Part shown: positions 1 to 6,121 of the stretch, one piece after another
Layout of the letters: every line of letters starts with the position of its first letter
How positions within the stretch are numbered: position 1 is the first letter of the stretch
From: CAZMNF01 sp964567595
GTDB taxonomy: Bacteria; Bipolaricaulota; Bipolaricaulia; RBG-16-55-9
Direction of reading: 5' to 3'
DNA length: 15,633 bases
Assembly (NCBI GenBank): GCA_964567595.1
Contig: CAZMNF010000044.1
Span: 1-15,633 of the forward strand
Position numbers and translations under genes: made by a program
Notes under the pieces: model-generated
Database searches by the model: none
What the model was told of the DNA's origin: nothing
The model's input: the letters and a program-made list of their open reading frames with translations, nothing else

Positions 1-42
1 CGCGCCTTGCATGGTCTCTTCGCTCGTGCCGAACTTATACAT
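1..42 (-). CDS. Start of an unidentified leftward gene (partial, runs off the window)
   Basis: An open frame begins at ATG 42-40 on the minus strand and stays open to the window edge, giving 14 residues (MYKFGTSEETMQGA). A purine-rich AGGGGGT lies 8 nt upstream of the ATG, which is good Shine-Dalgarno spacing and the main reason to believe the start. The fragment is too short to assign a family and I do not recognise it. It would be divergent from the thiol oxidoreductase operon at 358. Confidence 0.4.
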   Translation of the reverse strand, partial: MYKFGTSEETMQGA

Positions 43-252
43 TTTGCATGACCCCCTATAATAAGATTGGTTGATTTAGCCCAAGGAATGGTTATCAACT
101 TAACTGAGTTGATTTTGTGAACCTTGAACCATCTTGACTTTATCACACTCGCATGGGCGAGCCAATTCCCCTACGGGGCATATTTGTCGGCGGATTTGGC
201 TCTTGCCACCAACATGCCGGTCACTATGCTAATTCCCCTCTTCCATGTCGTG

Positions 253-268
253 AGTGACCAGGGTCACT
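253..268. repeat. 16-bp palindrome upstream of the thiol oxidoreductase operon
   Basis: Perfect inverted repeat with arms AGTGACC and GGTCACT and a 2-nt spacer (AG). It ends 17 nt before the candidate -35 box at 286. This placement suits an activator or other dimeric regulator acting on the operon that starts at 358. No regulator is identified. Confidence 0.45.
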
Positions 269-285
269 TTGGGCGGAAAGACCGC

Positions 286-315
286 TTGGACGCGCGATTG
301 CACAGCATGTATACT
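286..315 (+). promoter_or_regulatory. Candidate sigma70-like promoter for the thiol oxidoreductase operon
   Basis: The -10 box TATACT (310-315) matches consensus at five of six positions. The -35 box TTGGAC (286-291) is weak, and the spacer is 18 nt. Transcription would start near 322, leaving a leader of about 35 nt that contains GGAGG at 347-351, 6 nt before the ATG at 358. The weak -35 with a palindrome just upstream could mean dependence on an activator; that is inference. Confidence 0.45.
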
Positions 316-357
316 CAACTAGCGAGGCTGATCACTTTGTAATCTCGGAGGCTTGAC

Positions 358-1119
358 ATGGGAAAGAAGCAAAAGAAGAAGAACAACCAGCCATCGGATT
401 CATCCGGAAGCCAACAGAGACAGAACGACCGCGATGCGCAAATGCAGAAAATCACGACTTACACGGGCGTCGTCGTTGTAGCGCTCGTCGTGGCTTTCAT
501 CGGCATTTACGTGTTTAGCAATCAGACCTCAACCTCAACAGGTGGCGGGGGGAGCAACGTTCCCTTAAGCATCGACGGCCAGCCGACGCTCGGCCCTTCC
601 GACGCGCCCGTCGAGGTGATCGAGTTCGGCGACTTCAAATGTCCGGCCTGCAAAGCGTTCCACGAGCAAGCGTTTCCGCAATTGGAGAGCAACTACATTA
701 ACAGCGGGCAGATCCAGTTCGCGTTCCTCAACTTCCCGCTCCCGCTGGGGGAGGACTCCTGGACGGCGGCAGATGGCGCCGAATGTGTCTATCAGCAGGC
801 CGGCGACGAGGCCTTCTGGAACTATTACGACGCCGTCTACGCCAATCAAGGTCCCGAAAGCGAGACCTGGGCCACGCCGGATCTGTTGGTGCAGCTCGCC
901 CAGGACTACACCGACCAGGAGATCGACACGGGTAGCTTACGCCAGTGCATCAACGATCAGGAATACCGCAACGAGGTCGAACGGGATCGCAACATGGGCC
1001 GGACAGCCGAGATTCCGGGAACGCCGACCATTTTTGTCAACGGCCGACAGATGCAGGATTTCGCCTATTCGACGATCGCGTCAGCGATCGACGAGGAGCT
1101 CGGCACCAGCCCTGAATGA
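358..1119 (+). CDS. Membrane-anchored DsbA/BdbD-like thiol-disulfide oxidoreductase
   Basis: Protein of 253 aa. A Lys-rich, hydrophilic N-terminus (1-31) is followed by one membrane helix (about 34-55), a Ser/Thr/Gly linker, and a thioredoxin-fold domain of the DsbA/Thioredoxin_4 type. The redox motif is CPAC (C95, C98) in the context GDFKCPACKAF. The expected cis-proline is P223 in GTPTIFVNG. Two further cysteines, C143 (AAECVYQQ) and C197, could form a structural disulfide as in some DsbA relatives. The positive N-terminus should keep that end inside and place the catalytic domain outside the membrane, where it would oxidise exported proteins. GGAGG lies 6 nt before the ATG. The stop overlaps the next start as ATGA, and that gene encodes the matching quinone-linked reoxidant. 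A reductase or isomerase role is possible but less likely beside a DsbB-like partner. Confidence 0.9.
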   Translation: MGKKQKKKNNQPSDSSGSQQRQNDRDAQMQKITTYTGVVVVALVVAFIGIYVFSNQTSTSTGGGGSNVPLSIDGQPTLGPSDAPVEVIEFGDFKCPACKAFHEQAFPQLESNYINSGQIQFAFLNFPLPLGEDSWTAADGAECVYQQAGDEAFWNYYDAVYANQGPESETWATPDLLVQLAQDYTDQEIDTGSLRQCINDQEYRNEVERDRNMGRTAEIPGTPTIFVNGRQMQDFAYSTIASAIDEELGTSPE

Positions 1120-1553
1120 CCCCGTTCATGAGCCGCTATGGGCTCTATCTCGGCTGGATCGTGGCGCTCGTCGCCACGGGCGGAAGCTTGTACTTCAGCG
1201 AGGTCGTGGGCTTTTTGCCCTGCAAGCTCTGTTGGTTCCAGCGCATCTTCATGTACCCGTTGGTGATTTTGCTCGGGATCGCCAGTTTCCGACACGATCG
1301 CGTGCTCTCGATTTACGCGTTGCCGATGACCGTGATCGGCGGGCTGATCGCGCTGTTCCACTATCTGGAGCAGAAGGTGCCGGGCATCGGAACGGCTGCC
1401 GTCTGTCGTGGCGGCGGCGTGCCATGTGATGCCGAATACATCAACTGGCTAGGCTTCGTGACCATCCCCCTGTTGGCGCTGACGGCGTTCGTGTTGATTA
1501 CGGCCTGTCTGATCTTTGTCCGTCGTGCATCGAAGGGAGACGTTGCTCCATGA
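1116..1553 (+). CDS. DsbB/BdbC-family disulfide bond formation protein
   Basis: Protein of 145 aa with four predicted membrane helices (about 8-28, 44-60, 64-84 and 112-134), the size and topology of short BdbC-type proteins. Both expected cysteine pairs are present: C36/C39 in PCKLCW after helix 1, and C97/C104 in the loop before helix 4. Q42-R43 directly after the first pair is typical of the family. It should pass electrons from the reduced DsbA-like partner (358-1119) to quinone. The start overlaps the upstream stop as ATGA and has no strong Shine-Dalgarno site, so translation is probably coupled. M5 (ATG at 1128) is an alternative start. The family call is firm; whether it is DsbB or BdbC in name is convention. 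Confidence 0.9.
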   Translation: MTPFMSRYGLYLGWIVALVATGGSLYFSEVVGFLPCKLCWFQRIFMYPLVILLGIASFRHDRVLSIYALPMTVIGGLIALFHYLEQKVPGIGTAAVCRGGGVPCDAEYINWLGFVTIPLLALTAFVLITACLIFVRRASKGDVAP

Positions 1554-2032
1554 TCCGTCGATCGGTGCTACTGATTTGCGCCATTATGGTTGTCATTGGG
1601 CCCGTGGGGGGCGCGCTCGCCCAGCCCTCGTCGCAGGGCGCCGTTCGGGCTCAACTGGCCGGGGGGACGGTCGGGAGCGCCATCGCGGGCATCGGGACGT
1701 ATCTCGGGATCAACGCCATCTGCGACGAGCTAGCCGAAGAGGGTCCGGCCTTGCACTGCATCATTTACGGGATGATCGGCTACGCCGCTTCCCTGCCGCT
1801 CGGCGCCGCCGCCGGCGTCCACGTTGCAGCGTCAGCATGGGACATCGGGGGGAACACGTGGTTGAGCGTCCTGGGCGCGTTCGGTGGCGAGGCCGGTGGC
1901 CTCTTGGCGGTACGGGGCGTGGGGGCTCTGCTCGAAGACCCCGGCGAATTCTACTTTCTGCTGGCGTATGCCGGGATCACGCCGTTCGCCAGCGGCGCAG
2001 GAGCAGCCTGGGGATTCAACGCCGGAACCTGA
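1550..2032 (+). CDS. Small exported or membrane-associated protein, function unknown
   Basis: Protein of 160 aa. The N-terminus (MIRRSVLLICAIMV...) looks like a signal peptide with likely cleavage after ALA at 22-24. The remainder is rich in Gly and Ala with several hydrophobic stretches (about 38-57, 70-95, 105-128 and 137-155), resembling small Gly-rich membrane proteins. I do not recognise a family. The mature part holds two cysteines, C58 and C70, twelve residues apart, which could form a disulfide. The start overlaps the upstream stop as ATGA, with AGGGAG 10 nt before it, so the gene belongs to the thiol oxidoreductase operon. A dedicated substrate of that pair is an attractive but unproven idea. 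The frame is supported by the overlap, the signal peptide and the absence of a better frame. Confidence 0.7.
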   Translation: MIRRSVLLICAIMVVIGPVGGALAQPSSQGAVRAQLAGGTVGSAIAGIGTYLGINAICDELAEEGPALHCIIYGMIGYAASLPLGAAAGVHVAASAWDIGGNTWLSVLGAFGGEAGGLLAVRGVGALLEDPGEFYFLLAYAGITPFASGAGAAWGFNAGT

Positions 2033-2104
2033 CCGGCTTTGAGACGACAGCCTGCCACGGTACGCCGCAGTACCAGTCAATTGGAGCCGAGGACAGCGCG
2101 TCCG

Positions 2105-2521
2105 TCAATCGGCTGCTGACTCGTGCAGCGACTGCCGGACCTGGTCCTCGTGTCGCTTCCGCAGCGCCTGCTTGAGGGTGTCCAGCGAGAGCACGGCGCA
2201 CTTCGTCCGGTTCTGGACGATCTCCTTGCCGAGGATCTCCATCAGCTCTTCGTGCGTGACGTTTCCGAGCTGCTCGGCCGTCATGTCTTGAATCTCGTCC
2301 AAGAGGATATCCGCGGAGGCCTGGCTGATCGTGCAGCCTTCGCCCTCGAACGAGGCGTCGGCCAGCTGGTCTCCGTCGAACTTGAGGTGCAGGTGGACGA
2401 TGTCGCCGCAGCCCGGATTGCCGCCCTCGGCGGAGACGTCAGCGTCCGGCAACGCCCGCTTGTGGTGAGGGCTCTCGTAGCGATCCAGCAAGTACTCGAT
2501 CTGGGCTTGTCGATCCAACAT
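2105..2521 (-). CDS. sufU: SufU-type iron-sulfur cluster assembly scaffold / sulfur acceptor
   Basis: Protein of 138 aa of the IscU/SufU fold. The family ligands are all visible: C38 and D40 in NPGCGD, C63 in GEGCTIS, and C108 in RTKCAVLSLDTLKQAL. In Gram-positive-type SufU these bind Zn and accept persulfide sulfur from the cysteine desulfurase SufS; in IscU they hold the nascent cluster. The extended segment between C63 and C108 is typical of SufU. GGAGG lies about 11 nt before the ATG, inside the last codons of the sulfurtransferase gene, 6 bp upstream. No sufS, sufB, sufC or sufD is visible within the window. The C-terminal tail after about 125 is charged and variable. Confidence 0.92.
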   Translation of the reverse strand: MLDRQAQIEYLLDRYESPHHKRALPDADVSAEGGNPGCGDIVHLHLKFDGDQLADASFEGEGCTISQASADILLDEIQDMTAEQLGNVTHEELMEILGKEIVQNRTKCAVLSLDTLKQALRKRHEDQVRQSLHESAAD

Positions 2522-2527
2522 GGGGTG

Positions 2528-3385
2528 CTATTCCTCCGGCTTCTCGATCGGGGCCCCGACCAGGTTGCCCCACTCGGTCCAGCTGCCGTCGTAGTTCTTC
2601 ACGTTATCGTAGCCGAGCAGGTACTTGAGGACGAACCACGTGTGGCTGGAGCGCTCGCCGATGCGGCAATAGGCGATGATGTCGTTATCCGGCGTGATCC
2701 CTTGTTCCTCGTACAGGCGCTGCAGCTCCTCGGCCGGCTTGAACGTGCCGTCCTCGTTGGTGGCTTGGGACCACGGGATGTTGGCGGCGCCGGGGATATG
2801 GCCACCGCGCATGGCGCCCTCTTGAGGATAGCCCGGCATGTGGAGCAGTTCGCCCCGGTACTCCTGGGGCGAGCGGACGTCCACCAACGGCAGGCCCTGC
2901 TCGAGGTGGCGAAAGACGTCGTCGCGGAACGCCCGAATGTCCAGATTGGGGCCTTGGGCCGTGTAGTTGGTCGAGGGGAACTCCGGCACGTCCTTGGTGA
3001 GCGGCCGCTCCTCCTCGATCCACTTGGCGCGGCCCCCGTCCATGACTTTTTTGTTCGCGTGGCCGTAGAGCTCAAAGAGCCAGAAGGAATAGCAGGCGAA
3101 CCAGTTGCTCTTGTCGCCGTAGAACACGACGGTCGTGTCGTTGTCGATGCCGAGGTTGCTCATGAGCTCCTCGAACTCGGCCTTGCTGATGAAGTCGCGT
3201 TGCACGGGATCCTGGAGGATCGTGAACCAGTCGACCTTCACGGCGTTCGGAACGTGGCCCTGCTCATACAGCAGATAGTCCTCGTCGGATTCGGCAATGC
3301 GGACGTTCGGATCGTCCAAGTGCTCGGCGACCCAGTCCGTGCTCACCAGCACGTCCGAATGGGCATAATCCTGGTTCGCGTTCAT
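2528..3385 (-). CDS. Two-domain rhodanese sulfurtransferase (SseA/thiosulfate sulfurtransferase type)
   Basis: Protein of 285 aa, the usual length of tandem-rhodanese enzymes, without a signal peptide and therefore cytoplasmic. The N-terminal domain (about 10-135) is the inactive copy: its pseudo-active loop reads YGDKSNWFACY with no loop cysteine. The C-terminal domain (about 150-275) carries the active loop CRIGERSS with catalytic C240, which should form a persulfide. The CRIGERSSHTWFVL motif is characteristic of SseA-like thiosulfate sulfurtransferases. AAAGGAG lies 6 nt before the ATG. It is followed after 6 bp by sufU, so the pair may deliver sulfane sulfur to Fe-S or thio-cofactor assembly. 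Donor preference (thiosulfate versus 3-mercaptopyruvate) cannot be settled by eye, though CRxGxR loops are usually associated with thiosulfate. Confidence 0.92.
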   Translation of the reverse strand: MNANQDYAHSDVLVSTDWVAEHLDDPNVRIAESDEDYLLYEQGHVPNAVKVDWFTILQDPVQRDFISKAEFEELMSNLGIDNDTTVVFYGDKSNWFACYSFWLFELYGHANKKVMDGGRAKWIEEERPLTKDVPEFPSTNYTAQGPNLDIRAFRDDVFRHLEQGLPLVDVRSPQEYRGELLHMPGYPQEGAMRGGHIPGAANIPWSQATNEDGTFKPAEELQRLYEEQGITPDNDIIAYCRIGERSSHTWFVLKYLLGYDNVKNYDGSWTEWGNLVGAPIEKPEE

Positions 3386-3464
3386 GTGACGCTCCTTTCG
3401 CGAGCCTTTGCTGCCATTCCCGTTGCCCTGTTGGGAGCCATGCTATCGGGAGACTTATGCCGTT

Positions 3465-3492
3465 ATGGTAAAAATCAGACCGAATACGTCAA
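3465..3492 (-). promoter_or_regulatory. Sigma70-like promoter for the sulfurtransferase-sufU operon
   Basis: On the minus strand, TTGACG (3492-3487; five of six consensus) is followed after 16 nt by TACCAT (3470-3465; four of six). Transcription would start near 3458, leaving a leader of roughly 73 nt before the ATG at 3385. The -35 box overlaps the coaD stop codon (3491-3489). No terminator-like hairpin was seen between coaD and this gene, so read-through from the upstream operon is possible. Confidence 0.5.
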
Positions 3493-3977
3493 GGTTGGGC
3501 GAGCGCCCGCTCCAGTGCCGTTTCGACAACCGGGGGCACGAAGCGCGAGACGTCGCCGTCGAAGCTTTTAATTTCGCGGACGACGCTCGAGCTGAGGAAC
3601 GAGTACTCGCCGCTGGTCATGAAAAAGACGCTTTCCACGTCGGAGTCGAGGTCGCGGTTGGTCAACGCCATCTGGAACTCGCGCTCGAAGTCGGAGTTGA
3701 CCCGCAGGCCGCGGATGATGGCCTCGACGTCGTAGCGCTGGGCGCAGTCGATGACGAGGCCTTCCCAGGTGACCACGGGCACGTCGTCGAGCCCTTCCGC
3801 CTCAAGCGCGTCTCGGCACAGCGCCTGGCGCTGTTGCAGGGAAAAGAGCGTCGACTTATGGGGGTTGGTCACCACCGCCACGGTCAGCTCGTCGAAGATC
3901 CGTCGCGCCCGCTGGACGATGTCGATGTGGCCGTAGGTGATGGGATCGAAGCTGCCGGGGTAGATGGCGCTCGGCAT
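3489..3977 (-). CDS. coaD: Phosphopantetheine adenylyltransferase (CoaD)
   Basis: Protein of 162 aa, the standard CoaD length. It catalyses ATP + 4'-phosphopantetheine to dephospho-CoA + PPi, the penultimate step of CoA synthesis, in the cytoplasm. Visible landmarks are the N-terminal YPGSFDPITYGH with the nucleotidyltransferase (T/H)xGH motif, the RGLRVNSDFEREFQMA block that contacts substrate, and SSSVVREI near 130. I chose ATG 3977 because the family starts just before the first strand and GAGG lies 8 nt upstream; a longer open frame reaching 4160 only covers the neighbouring gene in another frame. It sits 4 bp after the adenosyltransferase gene, so it is the last gene of the corrinoid operon, an unusual place for coaD. 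Confidence 0.96.
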   Translation of the reverse strand: MPSAIYPGSFDPITYGHIDIVQRARRIFDELTVAVVTNPHKSTLFSLQQRQALCRDALEAEGLDDVPVVTWEGLVIDCAQRYDVEAIIRGLRVNSDFEREFQMALTNRDLDSDVESVFFMTSGEYSFLSSSVVREIKSFDGDVSRFVPPVVETALERALAQP

Positions 3978-3981
3978 GGCG

Positions 3982-4527
3982 TCAGCCTCGGTACTGGGGA
4001 TGAATTTCGGGGGCCTCGGCCCGGTGGTTGGCCATCCGCGCCATGAGAAACAGCAGATCGGAGATGCGGTTGAGGTACTTGACGACGTCGGCGTTGATCC
4101 GCTCTTGCGCGCCCAGCTCGACGACCCGGCGTTCGGCGCGACGTGCGACCGTGCGCGCATAGTGGAGCCAGGCGGCCAGCGTCGTGCCGCCGGGCAGGAT
4201 AAACTGTGTCAGCGGCGGAAGCTCGGCGTCGATCTCGTCGCAGGCTCGCTCGATCGCCTCCACGTGGGTCGGTTCGACGCGCGGCGTGTCGGCTTCCAGA
4301 TCCTCGTTGGCGAGGTCGGCGCAAACGGTATGGAGCTCGTCCTGACGGCGCGCGATCATCTCGATCAGGGGCTTGTCCGCGGCTTGGGCTCGGGCCATTC
4401 CGAGCAGGGCGTTCAGCTCGTCCACGGCTCCGTAGGCGTCGATGCGCGGGGCAGACTTGCTGACCCGAGTCCCGCCGAACAGGGCGGTCTCGCCGGAGTC
4501 GCCGCCGCGCGTGTAGATTTTTACCAT
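3982..4527 (-). CDS. pduO: PduO-type cob(I)alamin adenosyltransferase
   Basis: Protein of 181 aa. It transfers the 5'-deoxyadenosyl group of ATP to cob(I)alamin, making adenosylcobalamin. The family blocks are all present: the N-terminal ATP loop YTRGGDSGETALFGG, the AVDELN segment (about 34-39), YARTVARRAERR in the third helix, and YLNRISDLLFLMAR near the C-terminus. It should form a cytoplasmic trimer of five-helix bundles. The start ATG 4527 overlaps the stop of the BtuF-like gene by 7 nt; no good Shine-Dalgarno site is seen, so translation is probably coupled. It links the uptake genes to AdoCbl production. A longer open frame reaching 4920 is an artefact of the neighbouring frame. Confidence 0.95.
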   Translation of the reverse strand: MVKIYTRGGDSGETALFGGTRVSKSAPRIDAYGAVDELNALLGMARAQAADKPLIEMIARRQDELHTVCADLANEDLEADTPRVEPTHVEAIERACDEIDAELPPLTQFILPGGTTLAAWLHYARTVARRAERRVVELGAQERINADVVKYLNRISDLLFLMARMANHRAEAPEIHPQYRG

Positions 4528-5444
4528 GGCGTTGCCACAGGATACACCGCGTCGTGAGCCAGCTCCAGGTCCGCGAAGTCGTCCGGGTGGATCAACGAGG
4601 CGAGGATCTCCAGCCCGTGGACCAGGCGCGGCCCCGGCCGGTTGAAGTAGAACGAGCCGTGGACCACGTGCACGCGGCCCGACTTGACGGCCGTGAGGTC
4701 GGGCCACAGCTCGTGCTCCAGCAGCAGGTCCAGTTCGTCGGCCGTGCGGTGCGGGTCGAAGCCGCACGGCATGATGACGATGACTTCGGGATCGAAGCGC
4801 GCCACGTCGGCCCAGTCGATCTCCTCGGAGGGATCGCCGGAGGCGTTCATGGCCTCGCCGCCAGCGGCCTCGATCATCTCCGGAACCCAATGCCCGCCGA
4901 CGAACAACGGATCGAGCCACTCGATCGCCAGCGTCCGGGGAGCGTCCGTCGTCGTGACTGCGCGTTCCCGGACGCGATCGATGCGCGCTTGCAACGCGTG
5001 GATGAGGGCCTCAGCGCGTTCGAGTTGGCCCGTCGCCTCGCCAACGACTCGGATGGTGGCCAGCACGTCGTTCATCGTCGTGGGCTCGAGGGAGACGAGC
5101 TCGGCTTCGTCGCGGAGCCGGCGCGCGGCCTGTTGGACCTCGTCGAACGACGGCGCGCAGACCTCGCAGAGCTCCTGAGTCAGGATGAGGTCGGGATCGA
5201 GCCGTTCGAGAAGCTCATCGTCGAGGTGATAGACGCTCAGGCCCTGATGGAGCCGATCTCGGACCATCTCGTCGATAGCGCCGCTCGGTTGGTCGCCGGT
5301 GACGACGGCGGCGCTCAGGACCGCTCGGTCCTCCTGAACCTCCGGGGGCCAATCGCAGTCGTGGGAGACCCCGACGAGTTGCGCTTCCAAGCCGAGCTCG
5401 CAGACGATCTCCGTGGCGCTCGGCAGTAGGGACACGATGTTCAT
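4521..5444 (-). CDS. BtuF-like cobalamin-binding protein without signal peptide
   Basis: Protein of 307 aa with the two-lobed periplasmic-binding-protein fold of the BtuF/FecB class (begins MNIVSLLPSATEIVCELG, a typical first strand and helix). There is no signal peptide or membrane helix, so it should remain in the cytoplasm. Conserved-looking features are SHDCDWP (27-33) and a CxxC in TQELCEVCAPS (C93, C96), both known from signal-less members annotated as cobalamin-binding proteins. I chose ATG 5444, which has AGGAG 10 nt upstream. GTG 5453 would give three more residues and a GTGA overlap with the upstream stop, but AGGAG would then be only 1 nt away. It lies between the PP-loop ATPase and the adenosyltransferase, suggesting intracellular corrinoid carriage; that role is inferred. 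Confidence 0.82.
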   Translation of the reverse strand: MNIVSLLPSATEIVCELGLEAQLVGVSHDCDWPPEVQEDRAVLSAAVVTGDQPSGAIDEMVRDRLHQGLSVYHLDDELLERLDPDLILTQELCEVCAPSFDEVQQAARRLRDEAELVSLEPTTMNDVLATIRVVGEATGQLERAEALIHALQARIDRVRERAVTTTDAPRTLAIEWLDPLFVGGHWVPEMIEAAGGEAMNASGDPSEEIDWADVARFDPEVIVIMPCGFDPHRTADELDLLLEHELWPDLTAVKSGRVHVVHGSFYFNRPGPRLVHGLEILASLIHPDDFADLELAHDAVYPVATPW

Positions 5445-5449
5445 GGGGC

Positions 5450-6121
5450 TCACGCTCCTGGGATCAGGTCTTGGTAGTAGTGTCCGTTGCGGGCGACGAC
5501 CTCGCCAAGTTGCACGTCGATGGAACGGGCGAAGAGCGGTCCATCATGGACGAAGCTGTGGTATTCGCCGTTCTCGCCGCCTGGGTCGGTGACCTCGGGA
5601 AGCCGCTCCAGGAACGCCGCGTCCAGCGACTGGCCAAGAAAACTCTCGTCCAGATGCTGCTCGCTGACACAGACCGTGACGGCTTGGAAACCATCCTTGA
5701 TGAAGCGCCTCACGAGCGCCCGGGCGTCCTTGCCCCAGAGCGGGGTCACAAGTGCCATGCCGACCTCGCAGAGCCGTTGTTCACGGTATTGCCGAACGTC
5801 TTCCAGGAAGACGTCGCCCGTCGCGATCGTCGACACCCCCTCATCAGCTCGTAGTGACGAGAGCGTATGGCGCATGCGGGCGTCGTAGACGTCATTGGAG
5901 GCATCGGAGGGCAGATAGATCGGGGTGAGCGTTAAGCCGAGCGCCTCCGCTTGGGCTTCGAGGAGCGCGCGGCGCACGCCGTGCATGGTGACGCGATCGT
6001 AGGCTTCGCTGAACGAGGCGAGCAACCCGACGACGTCATACGCGGGATCGGCAAGGAGGGCCTGCAGCGCCAAGGCGCTGTCCTTCCCGCCGCTCCACTG
6101 CAGCACGACGGGCTCGCTCAC
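5450..6121 (-). CDS. Dph6/COG2102-like PP-loop ATPase in a corrinoid operon
   Basis: Protein of 223 aa. The N-terminus carries the PP-loop SGGKDSALAL (about residues 9-18), and the GTG start (6121) overlaps the ABC ATPase stop as GTGA. Further Dph6-type blocks are HGVRRALLEAQAEALGL, TGDVFLEDVRQYRE and the C-terminal DPGGENGEYHSFVHDGP, the last being a hallmark of the diphthine-ammonia ligase/MJ0570 family. Archaeal and eukaryotic Dph6 uses ATP and ammonia to turn the diphthine carboxylate of EF2 into an amide. Bacteria do not make diphthamide, so the reaction here must differ. Its position inside a corrinoid import operon suggests an ATP-dependent step on a corrinoid, perhaps amidation of a side-chain carboxylate, but nothing in the sequence proves the substrate. 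Confidence 0.85.
   Translation of the reverse strand: MSEPVVLQWSGGKDSALALQALLADPAYDVVGLLASFSEAYDRVTMHGVRRALLEAQAEALGLTLTPIYLPSDASNDVYDARMRHTLSSLRADEGVSTIATGDVFLEDVRQYREQRLCEVGMALVTPLWGKDARALVRRFIKDGFQAVTVCVSEQHLDESFLGQSLDAAFLERLPEVTDPGGENGEYHSFVHDGPLFARSIDVQLGEVVARNGHYYQDLIPGA

Larger units (their letters stand above)
43..357. other. Non-coding intergenic stretch, less GC-rich than its surroundings
   Basis: About 315 bp separate the putative leftward gene from the gene at 358. It looks clearly less GC-rich than the flanking genes. The only frame of any length (124-342, TTG start, 72 codons) has no Shine-Dalgarno site and no recognisable composition, so I treat it as non-coding. The region holds a 16-bp palindrome (253-268), a candidate promoter (286-315), a 7-bp AT-rich inverted repeat (94-100 with 107-113), and a perfect TATAAT at 57-62 that lacks a matching -35 box. 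Confidence 0.6.

Noticed and set aside
57..62. Perfect TATAAT as a promoter on the plus strand
   Set aside because: No usable -35 box lies 16-18 nt upstream and the first gene is about 290 nt away; a better-placed TATACT exists at 310-315.
94..113. 7-bp inverted repeat followed by TTTT as a terminator
   Set aside because: The stem is short and AT-rich, and no gene ends nearby on the plus strand.
124..342. 72-codon plus-strand frame with TTG start
   Set aside because: No Shine-Dalgarno site, no family resemblance, and the candidate promoter of the next operon lies inside it.
2033..2104. Bidirectional terminator between the convergent genes
   Set aside because: Only a 5-bp stem (GGTAC/GTACC) without a T-run is visible, too weak to call.
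2123..3571. 482-codon open frame on the plus strand
   Set aside because: Antisense to sufU and the sulfurtransferase gene, both of which show complete family motifs; its product is low-complexity and unrecognisable.
3978..4160. Longer N-terminus for CoaD
   Set aside because: The added residues are translated from the adenosyltransferase gene in another frame; CoaD homologues begin at the residue encoded at 3977.
4528..4920. Longer N-terminus for the adenosyltransferase
   Set aside because: The extension is Arg/Gly/Ala-rich out-of-frame translation of the BtuF-like gene; the family motif begins right after ATG 4527.
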